A stretch of DNA of 9,342 nucleotides from an uncultured Actinomycetes bacterium (GTDB lineage Bacteria > Actinomycetota > Thermoleophilia > Gaiellales > F1-60-MAGs149), in assembly GCA_903873565.1 (NCBI GenBank), contig CAIQOY010000289.1:1-9342 (forward strand), written 5' to 3'. Of this stretch, positions 1 to 5,666 are shown piece by piece. The notes beneath the pieces were generated by a model that had not been told where the DNA came from, did not search any database, and saw nothing but the letters and a program-made list of their open reading frames with translations. A program made the position numbers and the translations under genes. Each line of letters opens with the position of its first letter. The stretch's first letter is position 1.

Positions 1-928
1 CTGCCCCTACGCGACGCGCTGCGCGCGCGCCGACGACGCCTGCCGGAGCGCGCTCCCCGCCCTCACCGCCACCGGGCCGCGCGCCGTGCGCTGCCTGCAC
101 CCGCTCGACGGAGCCGGCCTCGTCCACGGCGCGCCGGTGGCCCGGCGCGCAGACGCGGATGCGGCGCCGGTGCTGCGGGTCGCCGACCTGCGCGCCGAGC
201 ACGGCGGCCGCGCCGTCGTCGACGGCGTCGGCTTCGAGGTCCACGCCGGCGAGTGCGTCGCGCTCGTCGGCGAGTCGGGCAGCGGCAAGACGACCATCGC
301 GCGCTGCGTGGTCGGCCTGCACCGTCCCGCCGCCGGCACGGTCGAGCTCGCCGGTCGACCGCTCGCGGCCGGGGCGCGCGCCCGCAGCCGCGACGAGCGC
401 GCGGCCATCCAGATCGTGTTCCAGAACCCGAGCAGCGCGCTCAACCCGCGCCTGACCGTGGCCGAGGCGATCGCCCGCCCGCCCGCGCTCCTCCACGGCG
501 CCTCGGCCGACGCGGCGCGTCGCGAGGTCGACGAGCGCCTCGCCCAGGTGCGGCTGCCCGCCGCGACGGCCGAGCGGCTGCCGCACGAGCTGTCGGGCGG
601 GGAGCGCCAGCGCGTCGCGATCGCGTGCGCCCTCGCCGCCCGCCCGAGCGTGCTCGTCTGCGATGAGGTCACCTCGGCGCTCGACGTGTCCGTCCAGGCC
701 TCGATCCTCGACCTGCTCGCGGACCTGCGCCTCGAGCTCGGCCTGTCGATGCTGTTCATCACGCACGACCTGGGCGTCGTGAACGCGCTCGCCGACCGCA
801 CCGTCGTGCTGGCCGGTGGACGGATCATCGAGGCCGGTCCGACCGACGACGTCCTCGGCCGACCGCGCGAGCCGTACACCGAGCAGCTGCTCGCGGCGTC
901 CGCATCCCTGCCGGTGGCCGAGCGGTGA
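1..928 (+). CDS. Fused double ABC ATPase of Opp/Dpp-type importer (5' end outside window)
   Basis: Energy-coupling ATPase of an oligopeptide/dipeptide-family ABC importer, acting on the inner face of the membrane. The frame is open from base 2 with no start in view. The first ~35 residues (CPYATRC, then AC at 41-43, then RAVRCLHPL to ~106) carry four cysteines in the pattern of the C-terminal oligo_HPY domain that normally ends a DppD/OppD subunit. The same frame then continues without a stop into a complete second ABC domain: Walker A GESGSGKTT (269-295), Q-loop VFQNPSSALNP, signature LSGGERQR (590-613), Walker B VLVCDEVTSALD, and H-loop FITHD. The gene is therefore a DppD-DppF type fusion like GsiA or YejF, with its first ATPase domain upstream of the window. 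Opp-family importers also carry oligosaccharides, and the sugar-enzyme neighbours suggest such a cargo (inference). The GTG at 86 lies inside the cysteine domain and is not a credible start. Stop TGA overlaps the next GTG by 4 bases. Confidence 0.9.
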   Translation, partial: CPYATRCARADDACRSALPALTATGPRAVRCLHPLDGAGLVHGAPVARRADADAAPVLRVADLRAEHGGRAVVDGVGFEVHAGECVALVGESGSGKTTIARCVVGLHRPAAGTVELAGRPLAAGARARSRDERAAIQIVFQNPSSALNPRLTVAEAIARPPALLHGASADAARREVDERLAQVRLPAATAERLPHELSGGERQRVAIACALAARPSVLVCDEVTSALDVSVQASILDLLADLRLELGLSMLFITHDLGVVNALADRTVVLAGGRIIEAGPTDDVLGRPREPYTEQLLAASASLPVAER

Positions 929-1767
929 CCGACCCGGGCGTCCCGACCGGCCTGCGGCTGCTCGCGGAGGGGCGCCTCGACCACTGCGAGAACGTCGCCT
1001 GGGACCCGTTCGCGGGGTGCGCCGTCGCCGGCGGCGAGGATGGCCAGCTGTACCGGATCGGGCTCGACGGATCGGTCGAGGAGGCCTGCCGCGTGCCGGG
1101 GGCGTTCCTGCTCGGCGTCGCCGTCGACGCGGACGGCGCGGTGATCGCCTGCGATGTCCGCCAGGGCCGCATCCACCGCATCGACCCGTCCGGCTCGAGC
1201 GAGGTCCTCGGCCCGGAGCTGCCGGCTCCCAACTACCCGGCGCTGGCGGCCGACGGCACGCTCTACGTGAGCCTCGAGGGCCGGCACCGCGGAGGCGATG
1301 GCGGCATCGTCGCCCTCGATGCGTCCGGCGCGGCGACGCCGGTGCCGCTGGCCCGCCCGCTCGACTTCGGCAACGCGCTGCTGGTCGAGGGTGACCACCT
1401 GATCGTCGTGGAGTCCGACGGGCCGCGCGTCAGCCGCGTGCCCCGCGACGGCGGCGAGCGCGAGACGCTGGTCGAGCTGCCCGGCACCGTGCCGGACGGG
1501 CTCGCCCGCGACGCCGAGGGCGGGCTCTGGATCAGCTGCTACCAGCCGAACCGCATCGTGCGGCTGGCCCCCGGCGGCGCGCTCGAGACGATCGCCGACG
1601 ACGTGCTCGGCTGGCACCTGCCGATGCCGACCGGCCTCTGCTTCGGCGGGCCCGGCCTGCGCACCGTGCTGGTGGCCTGCCTCGGCGGCTGGTCCCTGGC
1701 CGCCATCGACAGCCCCGTGGCCGGCCGCCTGCCGGAGCGGCTCGCCGGGGCGGAGGAGGGAACATGA
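925..1767 (+). CDS. SMP-30/gluconolactonase/LRE-family lactonase-like protein
   Basis: A 280-residue beta-propeller protein of the SMP-30 family, whose members are metal-dependent lactonases that open sugar lactones to aldonic acids. Recognisable repeats include ENVAWDP (22-28), PNYPALAADGTLYVS (102-116), VPDGLARDAEGGLWIS (189-204) and MPTGLCFGGPGL (234-245). Candidate metal ligands sit where the family expects them: E22, N150 and D191 (compare E18, N154, D204 of human SMP-30). N103 matches the substrate-side Asn of the family's RxND loop, although here the loop reads PNYP. No signal peptide is visible, so it is probably cytoplasmic. It starts at a GTG that overlaps the stop of the ATPase gene (GTGA), with no clear Shine-Dalgarno of its own, so translational coupling is likely. 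Its stop overlaps the next ATG. The substrate cannot be read from sequence; some family members are regulatory or act on non-sugar lactones. Confidence 0.85.
   Translation: MTDPGVPTGLRLLAEGRLDHCENVAWDPFAGCAVAGGEDGQLYRIGLDGSVEEACRVPGAFLLGVAVDADGAVIACDVRQGRIHRIDPSGSSEVLGPELPAPNYPALAADGTLYVSLEGRHRGGDGGIVALDASGAATPVPLARPLDFGNALLVEGDHLIVVESDGPRVSRVPRDGGERETLVELPGTVPDGLARDAEGGLWISCYQPNRIVRLAPGGALETIADDVLGWHLPMPTGLCFGGPGLRTVLVACLGGWSLAAIDSPVAGRLPERLAGAEEGT
1752..1760 (+). promoter_or_regulatory. Strong Shine-Dalgarno for the dehydrogenase gene
   Basis: GGAGGAGGG lies inside the end of the lactonase gene, with the GGAGG core 7 bases before the ATG at 1764. It fixes the dehydrogenase start and adds independent ribosome loading to the ATGA stop/start overlap. 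Confidence 0.8.
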
Positions 1768-2525
1768 CCGGATCCTGCGTGGTGACGGGCGCGGCCCGGG
1801 GGCTCGGGCGCGCGACCGCCGAGCTGCTGGTCGACCGCGGGTGGTCCGTCGTCGGCGTCGACATCGACGAGGCGGCCCTCGCCGAGGCGGCGGAGGCGAT
1901 CGGCTTCGCCGCCGTCGCCGGCTCGATCGCCGACTGGTCGACCCACGAGCGCGCAGCCGATGCCGCCGAGGCGATCGCGCCGCTCGCCGGCTGGGTCAAC
2001 AACGCCGCGATCGATCTGCAGGGGGCCGCGCACCAGGTCGACGAGCGCCACCTCGAGGACGGCCTCGCCGTCCTCCTGCGCGGGCCGATGGCGGGCATCG
2101 CCGTCGCCACGCGCCGGATGGCGGCGGGTGGCGGGGGCAGCATCGTCACCGTCTCGTCGATCCAGGCGGTCGCCACCTTCCCCGGCTACTACGTGTACGG
2201 CGCGGCCAAGGCCGCGCTCCTGCAGGCGACGCGCAGCGTGGCCGTCGACTACGGGCCCCACGGGATCCGCTGCAACGCGGTCCTGCCGGGCACGATCGAC
2301 ACCCCGATGCTCGATGCGGTCCTGCCCGCGGGCCTGACGCGGGCCGAGGCCGTCGCCCGGGAGGGCGAGATCTCACCGATGGGCCGCGTCGCCGAGGCCG
2401 GCGAGGTGGCCGCGGTGATCGCCTTCCTGCTGTCGGCGGAGGCGTCCTACGTCAGCGGCGCCGCCATCGCGGTCGACGGCGCGACCACCGCGCGCTGCTA
2501 CCCGTACGGCGAGATCGACCTCTAG
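1764..2525 (+). CDS. Short-chain dehydrogenase/reductase (classical SDR)
   Basis: A 253-residue classical SDR, an NAD(P)-dependent oxidoreductase of alcohols/ketones. The dinucleotide-binding loop TGAARGLG is at residues 8-15. An Asp at the end of the second strand (D33 in VVGVDID) favours NAD(H) over NADP(H) by family rule. NNAA is at 79-82. The catalytic Ser is S132 (VTVSSIQA) and the YxxxK motif is Y145-K149 (YGAAK), followed by the usual PGTIDTPM. Length is typical. One departure: in the helix where classical SDRs have Asn (VNLxGP) this protein has AVLLRGP, so the fourth member of the Asn-Ser-Tyr-Lys tetrad is Leu (residue 104). It is the last gene of the + strand operon, coupled by ATGA overlap to the lactonase. 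With a lactonase beside it and a mannonate-dehydratase-like gene opposite, a role in oxidising or reducing a sugar acid is likely (inference). The stop TAG is shared with the convergent repressor gene. Confidence 0.9.
   Translation: MTGSCVVTGAARGLGRATAELLVDRGWSVVGVDIDEAALAEAAEAIGFAAVAGSIADWSTHERAADAAEAIAPLAGWVNNAAIDLQGAAHQVDERHLEDGLAVLLRGPMAGIAVATRRMAAGGGGSIVTVSSIQAVATFPGYYVYGAAKAALLQATRSVAVDYGPHGIRCNAVLPGTIDTPMLDAVLPAGLTRAEAVAREGEISPMGRVAEAGEVAAVIAFLLSAEASYVSGAAIAVDGATTARCYPYGEIDL
2522..2525. other. CTAG serving as stop codon for both convergent genes
   Basis: On the + strand TAG (2523-2525) ends the dehydrogenase. On the - strand TAG (complement of 2522-2524) ends the LacI-family gene. The coding regions overlap by 4 bases and leave no room for an intergenic terminator. 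Confidence 0.95.
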
Positions 2526-3562
2526 GCCGCGGGCGCGGGCCCGCTGCTCTCGCGCACCACGAGCTCCGCGGGGAAGACCGGCGCCTCGGGCACCGCGCCG
2601 CCCTCGGCGGCCAGCAGCACCTCGACGGCGCGCCGGCCCATCGCGGCGGCCGGGATGCGGACGGTGGTCAGGCTCGGACGCACCCACGACGAGAAGTCGA
2701 AGTCGTTGAAGCCGACCACGGAGACGTCCCCGGGCACGGCGAGCCCCTGCTCCTGGAGCTGCTGCACCACGCCGAGGGCGATCATGTCGTTAGCGGCGAT
2801 CACCGCGCTGGGCGCGGGGGCCCCCGCCGCGAGCTCGTCGGCCACGGCCTCGCGGGCCGAGCGCACCGTGTAGTCCTCGCAGGCCCACTCGACCAGCTCG
2901 ACGCCGGCGGCCTGCGCGGCCTCGCGGATCCCGGCGAAGCGGCGCTCCGGTCCGGGCCAGAGCTCGCGTCCGCACAGCCACGCGATCCGGCGGTGGCCGT
3001 GCCCGACCAGGTGCGCGACGGCGGCCGCCGCCCCGACCTCGTCCTGCGCCGTGATCGACGAGACGCCCGGCACGCTCGCCGCCTGCTGCAGCAGCACGAC
3101 GGGGAGGCCGATCGCCGCCAGCTCGCGCATCTCCGCGGCGGACGCGCTCGCGTCGCCGAGGCTGAGGGCGAGGCCGTCGGCGCGCCCCTCGCGGGCGATC
3201 TCGATCGCCCGGGCGAGGGTCTCGTCGGGTCGGGTCAGCGTGACCATCAGGTTGTTGCCCGCCTCGTGGGCGGCCGCGGTCGCCCCGTTCAGGAACTCCA
3301 TGTGGAAGTACTCGTGCAGGCCGAGGGCGTTCGGGTCCTCGAGCACGAGCGCGACCGTGTCGGCCTTGCGCGAGCGCAGGGCGCGCGCGGCGGCGTTGGG
3401 CCGGTAGTCGAGCTCGCGGATCGCGATCTCGATCCGCTCGCGCGGGCCGGAGCGCGTCGCGTGCCGCCCGCTCAGGTAGTTGGAGACGGTCTGCGGGGAG
3501 ACGTCGGCGCGGTCGGCGACGTCGCGGAGGGTCGGGCGGCTCGTCTGGCGGTTGGCGGCCAC
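2522..3562 (-). CDS. LacI-family transcriptional repressor
   Basis: A 346-residue LacI/GalR regulator of normal length. The N-terminal helix-turn-helix is at residues ~11-31 (TLRDVADRADVSPQTVSNYL), followed by the hinge region with YRPNAAARALRS (53-64). The periplasmic-binding-protein-like effector domain starts near 69 (TVALVLEDP) and includes GHGHRRIAWLCG (187-198), the AVIAANDMIALGVVQQL segment (253-269) and VSVVGFNDFDFSSWVRPSLTT (280-300). Effectors of such proteins are usually sugars or sugar acids. It lies 34 bases downstream of the dehydratase on the same strand, so it can be co-transcribed and autoregulated through the palindrome at 4605-4618. It also has a possible promoter of its own directly before the start. 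The start is GTG at 3562, chosen because it gives the standard short tail before the HTH and follows AGGA with a 7-base spacer. The target site is inferred from position, not shown. Confidence 0.95.
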   Translation of the reverse strand: MAANRQTSRPTLRDVADRADVSPQTVSNYLSGRHATRSGPRERIEIAIRELDYRPNAAARALRSRKADTVALVLEDPNALGLHEYFHMEFLNGATAAAHEAGNNLMVTLTRPDETLARAIEIAREGRADGLALSLGDASASAAEMRELAAIGLPVVLLQQAASVPGVSSITAQDEVGAAAAVAHLVGHGHRRIAWLCGRELWPGPERRFAGIREAAQAAGVELVEWACEDYTVRSAREAVADELAAGAPAPSAVIAANDMIALGVVQQLQEQGLAVPGDVSVVGFNDFDFSSWVRPSLTTVRIPAAAMGRRAVEVLLAAEGGAVPEAPVFPAELVVRESSGPAPAA

Positions 3563-3568
3563 GGCACG

Positions 3569-3574
3569 ATCCTA
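3569..3574 (-). promoter_or_regulatory. Possible -10 box (TAGGAT) and/or AGGA ribosome site of the LacI-family gene
   Basis: On the - strand TAGGAT ends 6 bases before the GTG start. It matches TANNNT and would place transcription start at or next to the start codon, giving a leaderless message. The AGGA inside it could instead be a Shine-Dalgarno on a transcript coming from the dehydratase gene. The two readings are not exclusive. No -35 is recognisable. Confidence 0.4.
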
Positions 3575-3596
3575 CCGGCGGCGGGACGGGGGCGGC

Positions 3597-4583
3597 TCAG
3601 CCGCGCCCGTGCATGGCCGCGGCGCGCAGCCCCTGCAGGTAGCCGGCGGCGTGCAGCCGTCCGAGCCACGCGTAGGCCGGGTCGTCGTTCGACTCGCCGT
3701 GCAGCGTCGGCACGTGGTCGGGGCGGATCGGCCCGTCGAAGCCGATGTCGATCCACGCCTGCATCGCCGCGACCTTGTCGGTCTTGCCCTCGTCGTGGAA
3801 GGTCTCGACGAAGTCCATCGCCGTGCCGTCGACGTCGCGGAAGTGCGCGAAGGCGATGCGTCCCTTCGACCCGAAGTGCCGGATCGCGCCGGCGATGTCG
3901 TCGTGGAAGAGCGCGAAGTTGCCCTGGCAGAGGCAGATCGCGTTGGCCTCGCTCTCGATGTAGTCCATCGCGCGGTCGTAGTTGGCGATGCTGTTGAAGA
4001 TGCGCGAGACGCCGCGGACCTCGCCGATCGGCGGGTCGTCGGGATGCAGCGCGAGGCGCACGCCCGCCTGCTCCGCGACGGGCACGGCGCGGTCCATGAA
4101 CCACTCCCAGGCCGCCCACATCTGCTCGGCGGGCACGGTGCCGGCCCAGGTCGGCACGTCGGCCATGTCGGCATGGCGGAAGGCCGTCACCCAGGCGCCG
4201 CCGCGGCTGGGCCGGTCGATCTCGGTGCGCACCCAGTTGATGGCGCCCATCCAGTTGTAACAGAGCATCGGGATCTCGAGCTTCCCCATGTTGCGGATCA
4301 GCTCGAGCACCCACTCGAGCTCCTGCTCGCGGCCGTCGAGGCCCATCCGCAGGTGGTCCATCGGCGGGTAGTCCTCGATGCCGAGCAGCTCGAGGCCGTG
4401 CCGCTCGTAGCGGCGCTTCATGTCGTGGAGCACCGGGTACGACCAGGGCGTGTCGCCCGAGTTGTTCCACTCGCCGTCGAAGCGGCGGTCGAGCTTGGAG
4501 ATCGCGCCGTCGACGCCGACCTGCTGCAGGATCGTCCAGTAGGGGTTGTACCAGGGGTCGAAGTACTCGGTCAGCCGGAACAT
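3597..4583 (-). CDS. uxuA: Mannonate dehydratase-like protein (UxuA family, divergent)
   Basis: UxuA enzymes are metal-dependent TIM-barrel dehydratases converting D-mannonate to 2-keto-3-deoxygluconate in uronate catabolism. This 328-residue protein shows the family's core: CYNWMGAINWVRT (108-120), LALHPDDPP (177-185), CLCQGNF (217-223), FAHFRDVDGT (245-254), FVETFHDEG (258-266) and PIRPDHVPTLHG (285-296). Expected metal or catalytic residues are H180, C219, H247, D289 and H290. It is shorter than E. coli UxuA (394), and the N-terminal GVVTALHHIPNGEVW-type segment is replaced by VGVDGAISKLDRRFDGEWNN, so the substrate may differ from mannonate. The ATG at 4583 is preferred because GAGGAG (4593-4598) precedes it by 9 bases. 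An extension to 4655 would run through the promoter and palindrome. It is the first gene of a two-gene unit with the LacI-family repressor. Confidence 0.78.
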   Translation of the reverse strand: MFRLTEYFDPWYNPYWTILQQVGVDGAISKLDRRFDGEWNNSGDTPWSYPVLHDMKRRYERHGLELLGIEDYPPMDHLRMGLDGREQELEWVLELIRNMGKLEIPMLCYNWMGAINWVRTEIDRPSRGGAWVTAFRHADMADVPTWAGTVPAEQMWAAWEWFMDRAVPVAEQAGVRLALHPDDPPIGEVRGVSRIFNSIANYDRAMDYIESEANAICLCQGNFALFHDDIAGAIRHFGSKGRIAFAHFRDVDGTAMDFVETFHDEGKTDKVAAMQAWIDIGFDGPIRPDHVPTLHGESNDDPAYAWLGRLHAAGYLQGLRAAAMHGRG

Positions 4584-4604
4584 GGCCAGGGGCTCCTCGC
4601 GTTC

Positions 4605-4618
4605 TTGGATCGATCCAA
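4605..4618. promoter_or_regulatory. Perfect 14-bp palindrome, putative LacI-family operator
   Basis: TTGGATCGATCCAA is a perfect inverted repeat with a central CG, the usual symmetry of LacI-family operators. It begins 22 bases upstream of the dehydratase ATG and starts about 7 bases downstream of a good -10 box, so bound repressor would cover the transcription start. The two-gene unit it controls includes a LacI-family gene. Binding by that protein is inferred. Confidence 0.7.
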
Positions 4619-4625
4619 CTTCGTG

Positions 4626-4655
4626 ACTATATCCCCGCGCCGCATCGCCGCGCAA
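4626..4655 (-). promoter_or_regulatory. Putative promoter of the dehydratase-repressor operon
   Basis: On the - strand, TTGCGC (complement of 4650-4655) and TATAGT (complement of 4626-4631) are separated by 18 bases and resemble sigma-70-type -35 and -10 boxes. This is one of the few AT-rich spots in the window. Transcription would start near 4619, giving a leader of about 36 bases that contains the palindrome and the GAGGAG ribosome site. The 82-base gap 4584-4665 is otherwise empty. Confidence 0.6.
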
Positions 4656-4665
4656 CGACCTCCCG

Positions 4666-5598
4666 TCAGCCCCCGAGCGCGGCGCCGATCGCCGCCACGC
4701 CGTCCGGCCCCACCCCGCAGCAGCCGCCGATCAGGGTCGCGCCGGCGTCGCGCCAGGCGCGCACCGCCTCGTCGGGGAAGCGCCCCGTCCCGCCCGTCGC
4801 CCACGCCCGCGCCGGGCCGTCCCAGACGCGACCGTCATTCGGGTAGACGACCACGGCGAGCTCCGGGGCCGCCGCGCGGCAGCGGCCGATCAGCTCGAGC
4901 ACGTGCTCCGGTGCCGTGCAGTTGCAGCCCACGGCGCGTACCCCGGGCGCCCCGGCGACGCGCGCCACGGCCTCCTCGATCGGCGTGCCGTCGGCGATCC
5001 GGCCGCCGTCGCGGCACTGGAACGAGACCCACGCGTCGGGGCCGTCGAAGCGCTCCTGCAGGTCGGCGATCGCCTCGGCCTCGAGCACGTTCGGGATCGT
5101 CTCCCAGGCCAGGAGGTCCGGGCCGGGGCCGAGCAGAGCCGCGACCCGCTCGTGGTGGAAGCGCGCGATCTCCTCGCGGCCCGCGCCGCCGTACTCGCCG
5201 GTGTACTCCTGCCCCTCGGCGAGCATCGCGCCGTACGGGCCGAGCGAGGCCGCGACCAGCGCCGCGGGGGCGTCGGGCGCCTCGCGCATGAAGGCCGCGC
5301 GGGCGGCCTGCGCGAGGGTGACGCTGGTGGCGAGGAGGCGGTCGGCGTCGACCGCGACGACCCCGACGGGCGCGAACGCCTCGCGGCTGGCCTGGTAAGA
5401 GGCCGTGATCACGACGCGGGCGCCGGCCCGCAGGTACGCGAGGTGGACGGCCTCGACCATGGCGGGGCCGTCCCGCAGGAGGCGCGCCGACCAGAGGTCG
5501 TCGGAGAGGTCCTCGCCGAGCGCCTCGAGCTCGGTGGCGAAGCCGCCGTCGATCGCGACGGGTCCGGCGGCGAGCAGGGCGTCGAGGGCTCCGGCCAT
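4666..5598 (-). CDS. mmuM: Homocysteine S-methyltransferase (MmuM type)
   Basis: A zinc-dependent enzyme that moves a methyl group, usually from S-methylmethionine or S-adenosylmethionine, to homocysteine to form methionine. The 310-residue protein has the typical N-terminus AIDGGFATELE (15-25), then ITASYQAS (64-71), a SLGPYGAMLAEGQEYTGEY segment (118-136), LLAWETIPN (162-170), GCNCTAPEH (224-232), VYPNDGRVWDG (251-261) and IGGCCGVGP (290-298). Zinc ligands are C227, C293 and C294. Length matches MmuM (~310), not the much larger MetH. No S-methylmethionine permease is visible next to it. It ends 82 bases before the dehydratase start on the same strand, but the promoter lying between them makes it a separate unit. 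The upstream side is a divergent 68-base gap to the leucine operon. No Shine-Dalgarno precedes the ATG; see the -10 box at 5605-5610. Confidence 0.92.
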   Translation of the reverse strand: MAGALDALLAAGPVAIDGGFATELEALGEDLSDDLWSARLLRDGPAMVEAVHLAYLRAGARVVITASYQASREAFAPVGVVAVDADRLLATSVTLAQAARAAFMREAPDAPAALVAASLGPYGAMLAEGQEYTGEYGGAGREEIARFHHERVAALLGPGPDLLAWETIPNVLEAEAIADLQERFDGPDAWVSFQCRDGGRIADGTPIEEAVARVAGAPGVRAVGCNCTAPEHVLELIGRCRAAAPELAVVVYPNDGRVWDGPARAWATGGTGRFPDEAVRAWRDAGATLIGGCCGVGPDGVAAIGAALGG

Positions 5599-5604
5599 GC
5601 GGCG

Positions 5605-5610
5605 ATCGTA
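5605..5610 (-). promoter_or_regulatory. Putative -10 box (TACGAT) of a leaderless mmuM transcript
   Basis: On the - strand TACGAT ends 6 bases before the mmuM ATG, so transcription would begin at or beside the start codon. There is no purine-rich ribosome site between them, consistent with leaderless translation as is common in Actinobacteria. No -35 is recognisable. Confidence 0.5.
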
Positions 5611-5649
5611 GCCGCTGGGGGCGTGCGGCGGCCGCCGCGGCCGGCGCCG

Positions 5650-5655
5650 TAGAAT
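5650..5655 (+). promoter_or_regulatory. Putative -10 box (TAGAAT) of the liu operon
   Basis: TAGAAT ends 11 bases before the liuB ATG. A start site ~7 bases downstream would leave a leader of only 4-5 bases. The intervening CCCCCGGGCCG has no Shine-Dalgarno. It lies back to back with the mmuM -10 box in a 68-base divergent gap, and no -35 is evident. Confidence 0.55.
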
Positions 5656-5666
5656 CCCCCGGGCCG

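Noticed and set aside
86..94. GTG at 86 as the start of a separate DppF-type ATPase
   Set aside because: It falls inside the conserved RAVRC of the cysteine domain, has no ribosome site, and the frame is open upstream to the window edge, so a fusion is the better reading.
7..1617. Long antisense open frame (536 codons) across the ATPase and lactonase genes
   Set aside because: High-GC DNA gives long open frames opposite real genes. The translation is Arg/Ala/Gly/Asp-rich with no domain motif, while the sense strand encodes clear families. The same holds for the other long antisense frames, such as 5409-6827, 6929-8092 and 7699-9069.
2529..2544. GCGGGC-GCGG-GCCCGC hairpin just past the shared stop as a bidirectional terminator
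   Set aside because: A six-pair all-GC stem with no T-tract on either strand. It encodes the tail of the LacI-family protein, and such stems are frequent in this DNA.
1841..3997. 718-codon + strand open frame spanning the SDR end, the LacI gene and part of the dehydratase
   Set aside because: It crosses three well-supported genes in the wrong frame or strand and its product is low-complexity Arg/Gly/Ala sequence without motifs.
4584..4655. Extension of the dehydratase to an upstream start at 4655 (24 extra residues)
   Set aside because: The extra residues are not family-like and would be encoded by the ribosome site, the palindrome and the promoter.
5625..5638. Perfect 14-bp palindrome GCGGCGGCCGCCGC in the mmuM-liuB gap as a regulator site
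   Set aside because: All-G/C palindromes of this length are expected by chance a few times in a window of this composition, and there is no matching regulator gene beside it.
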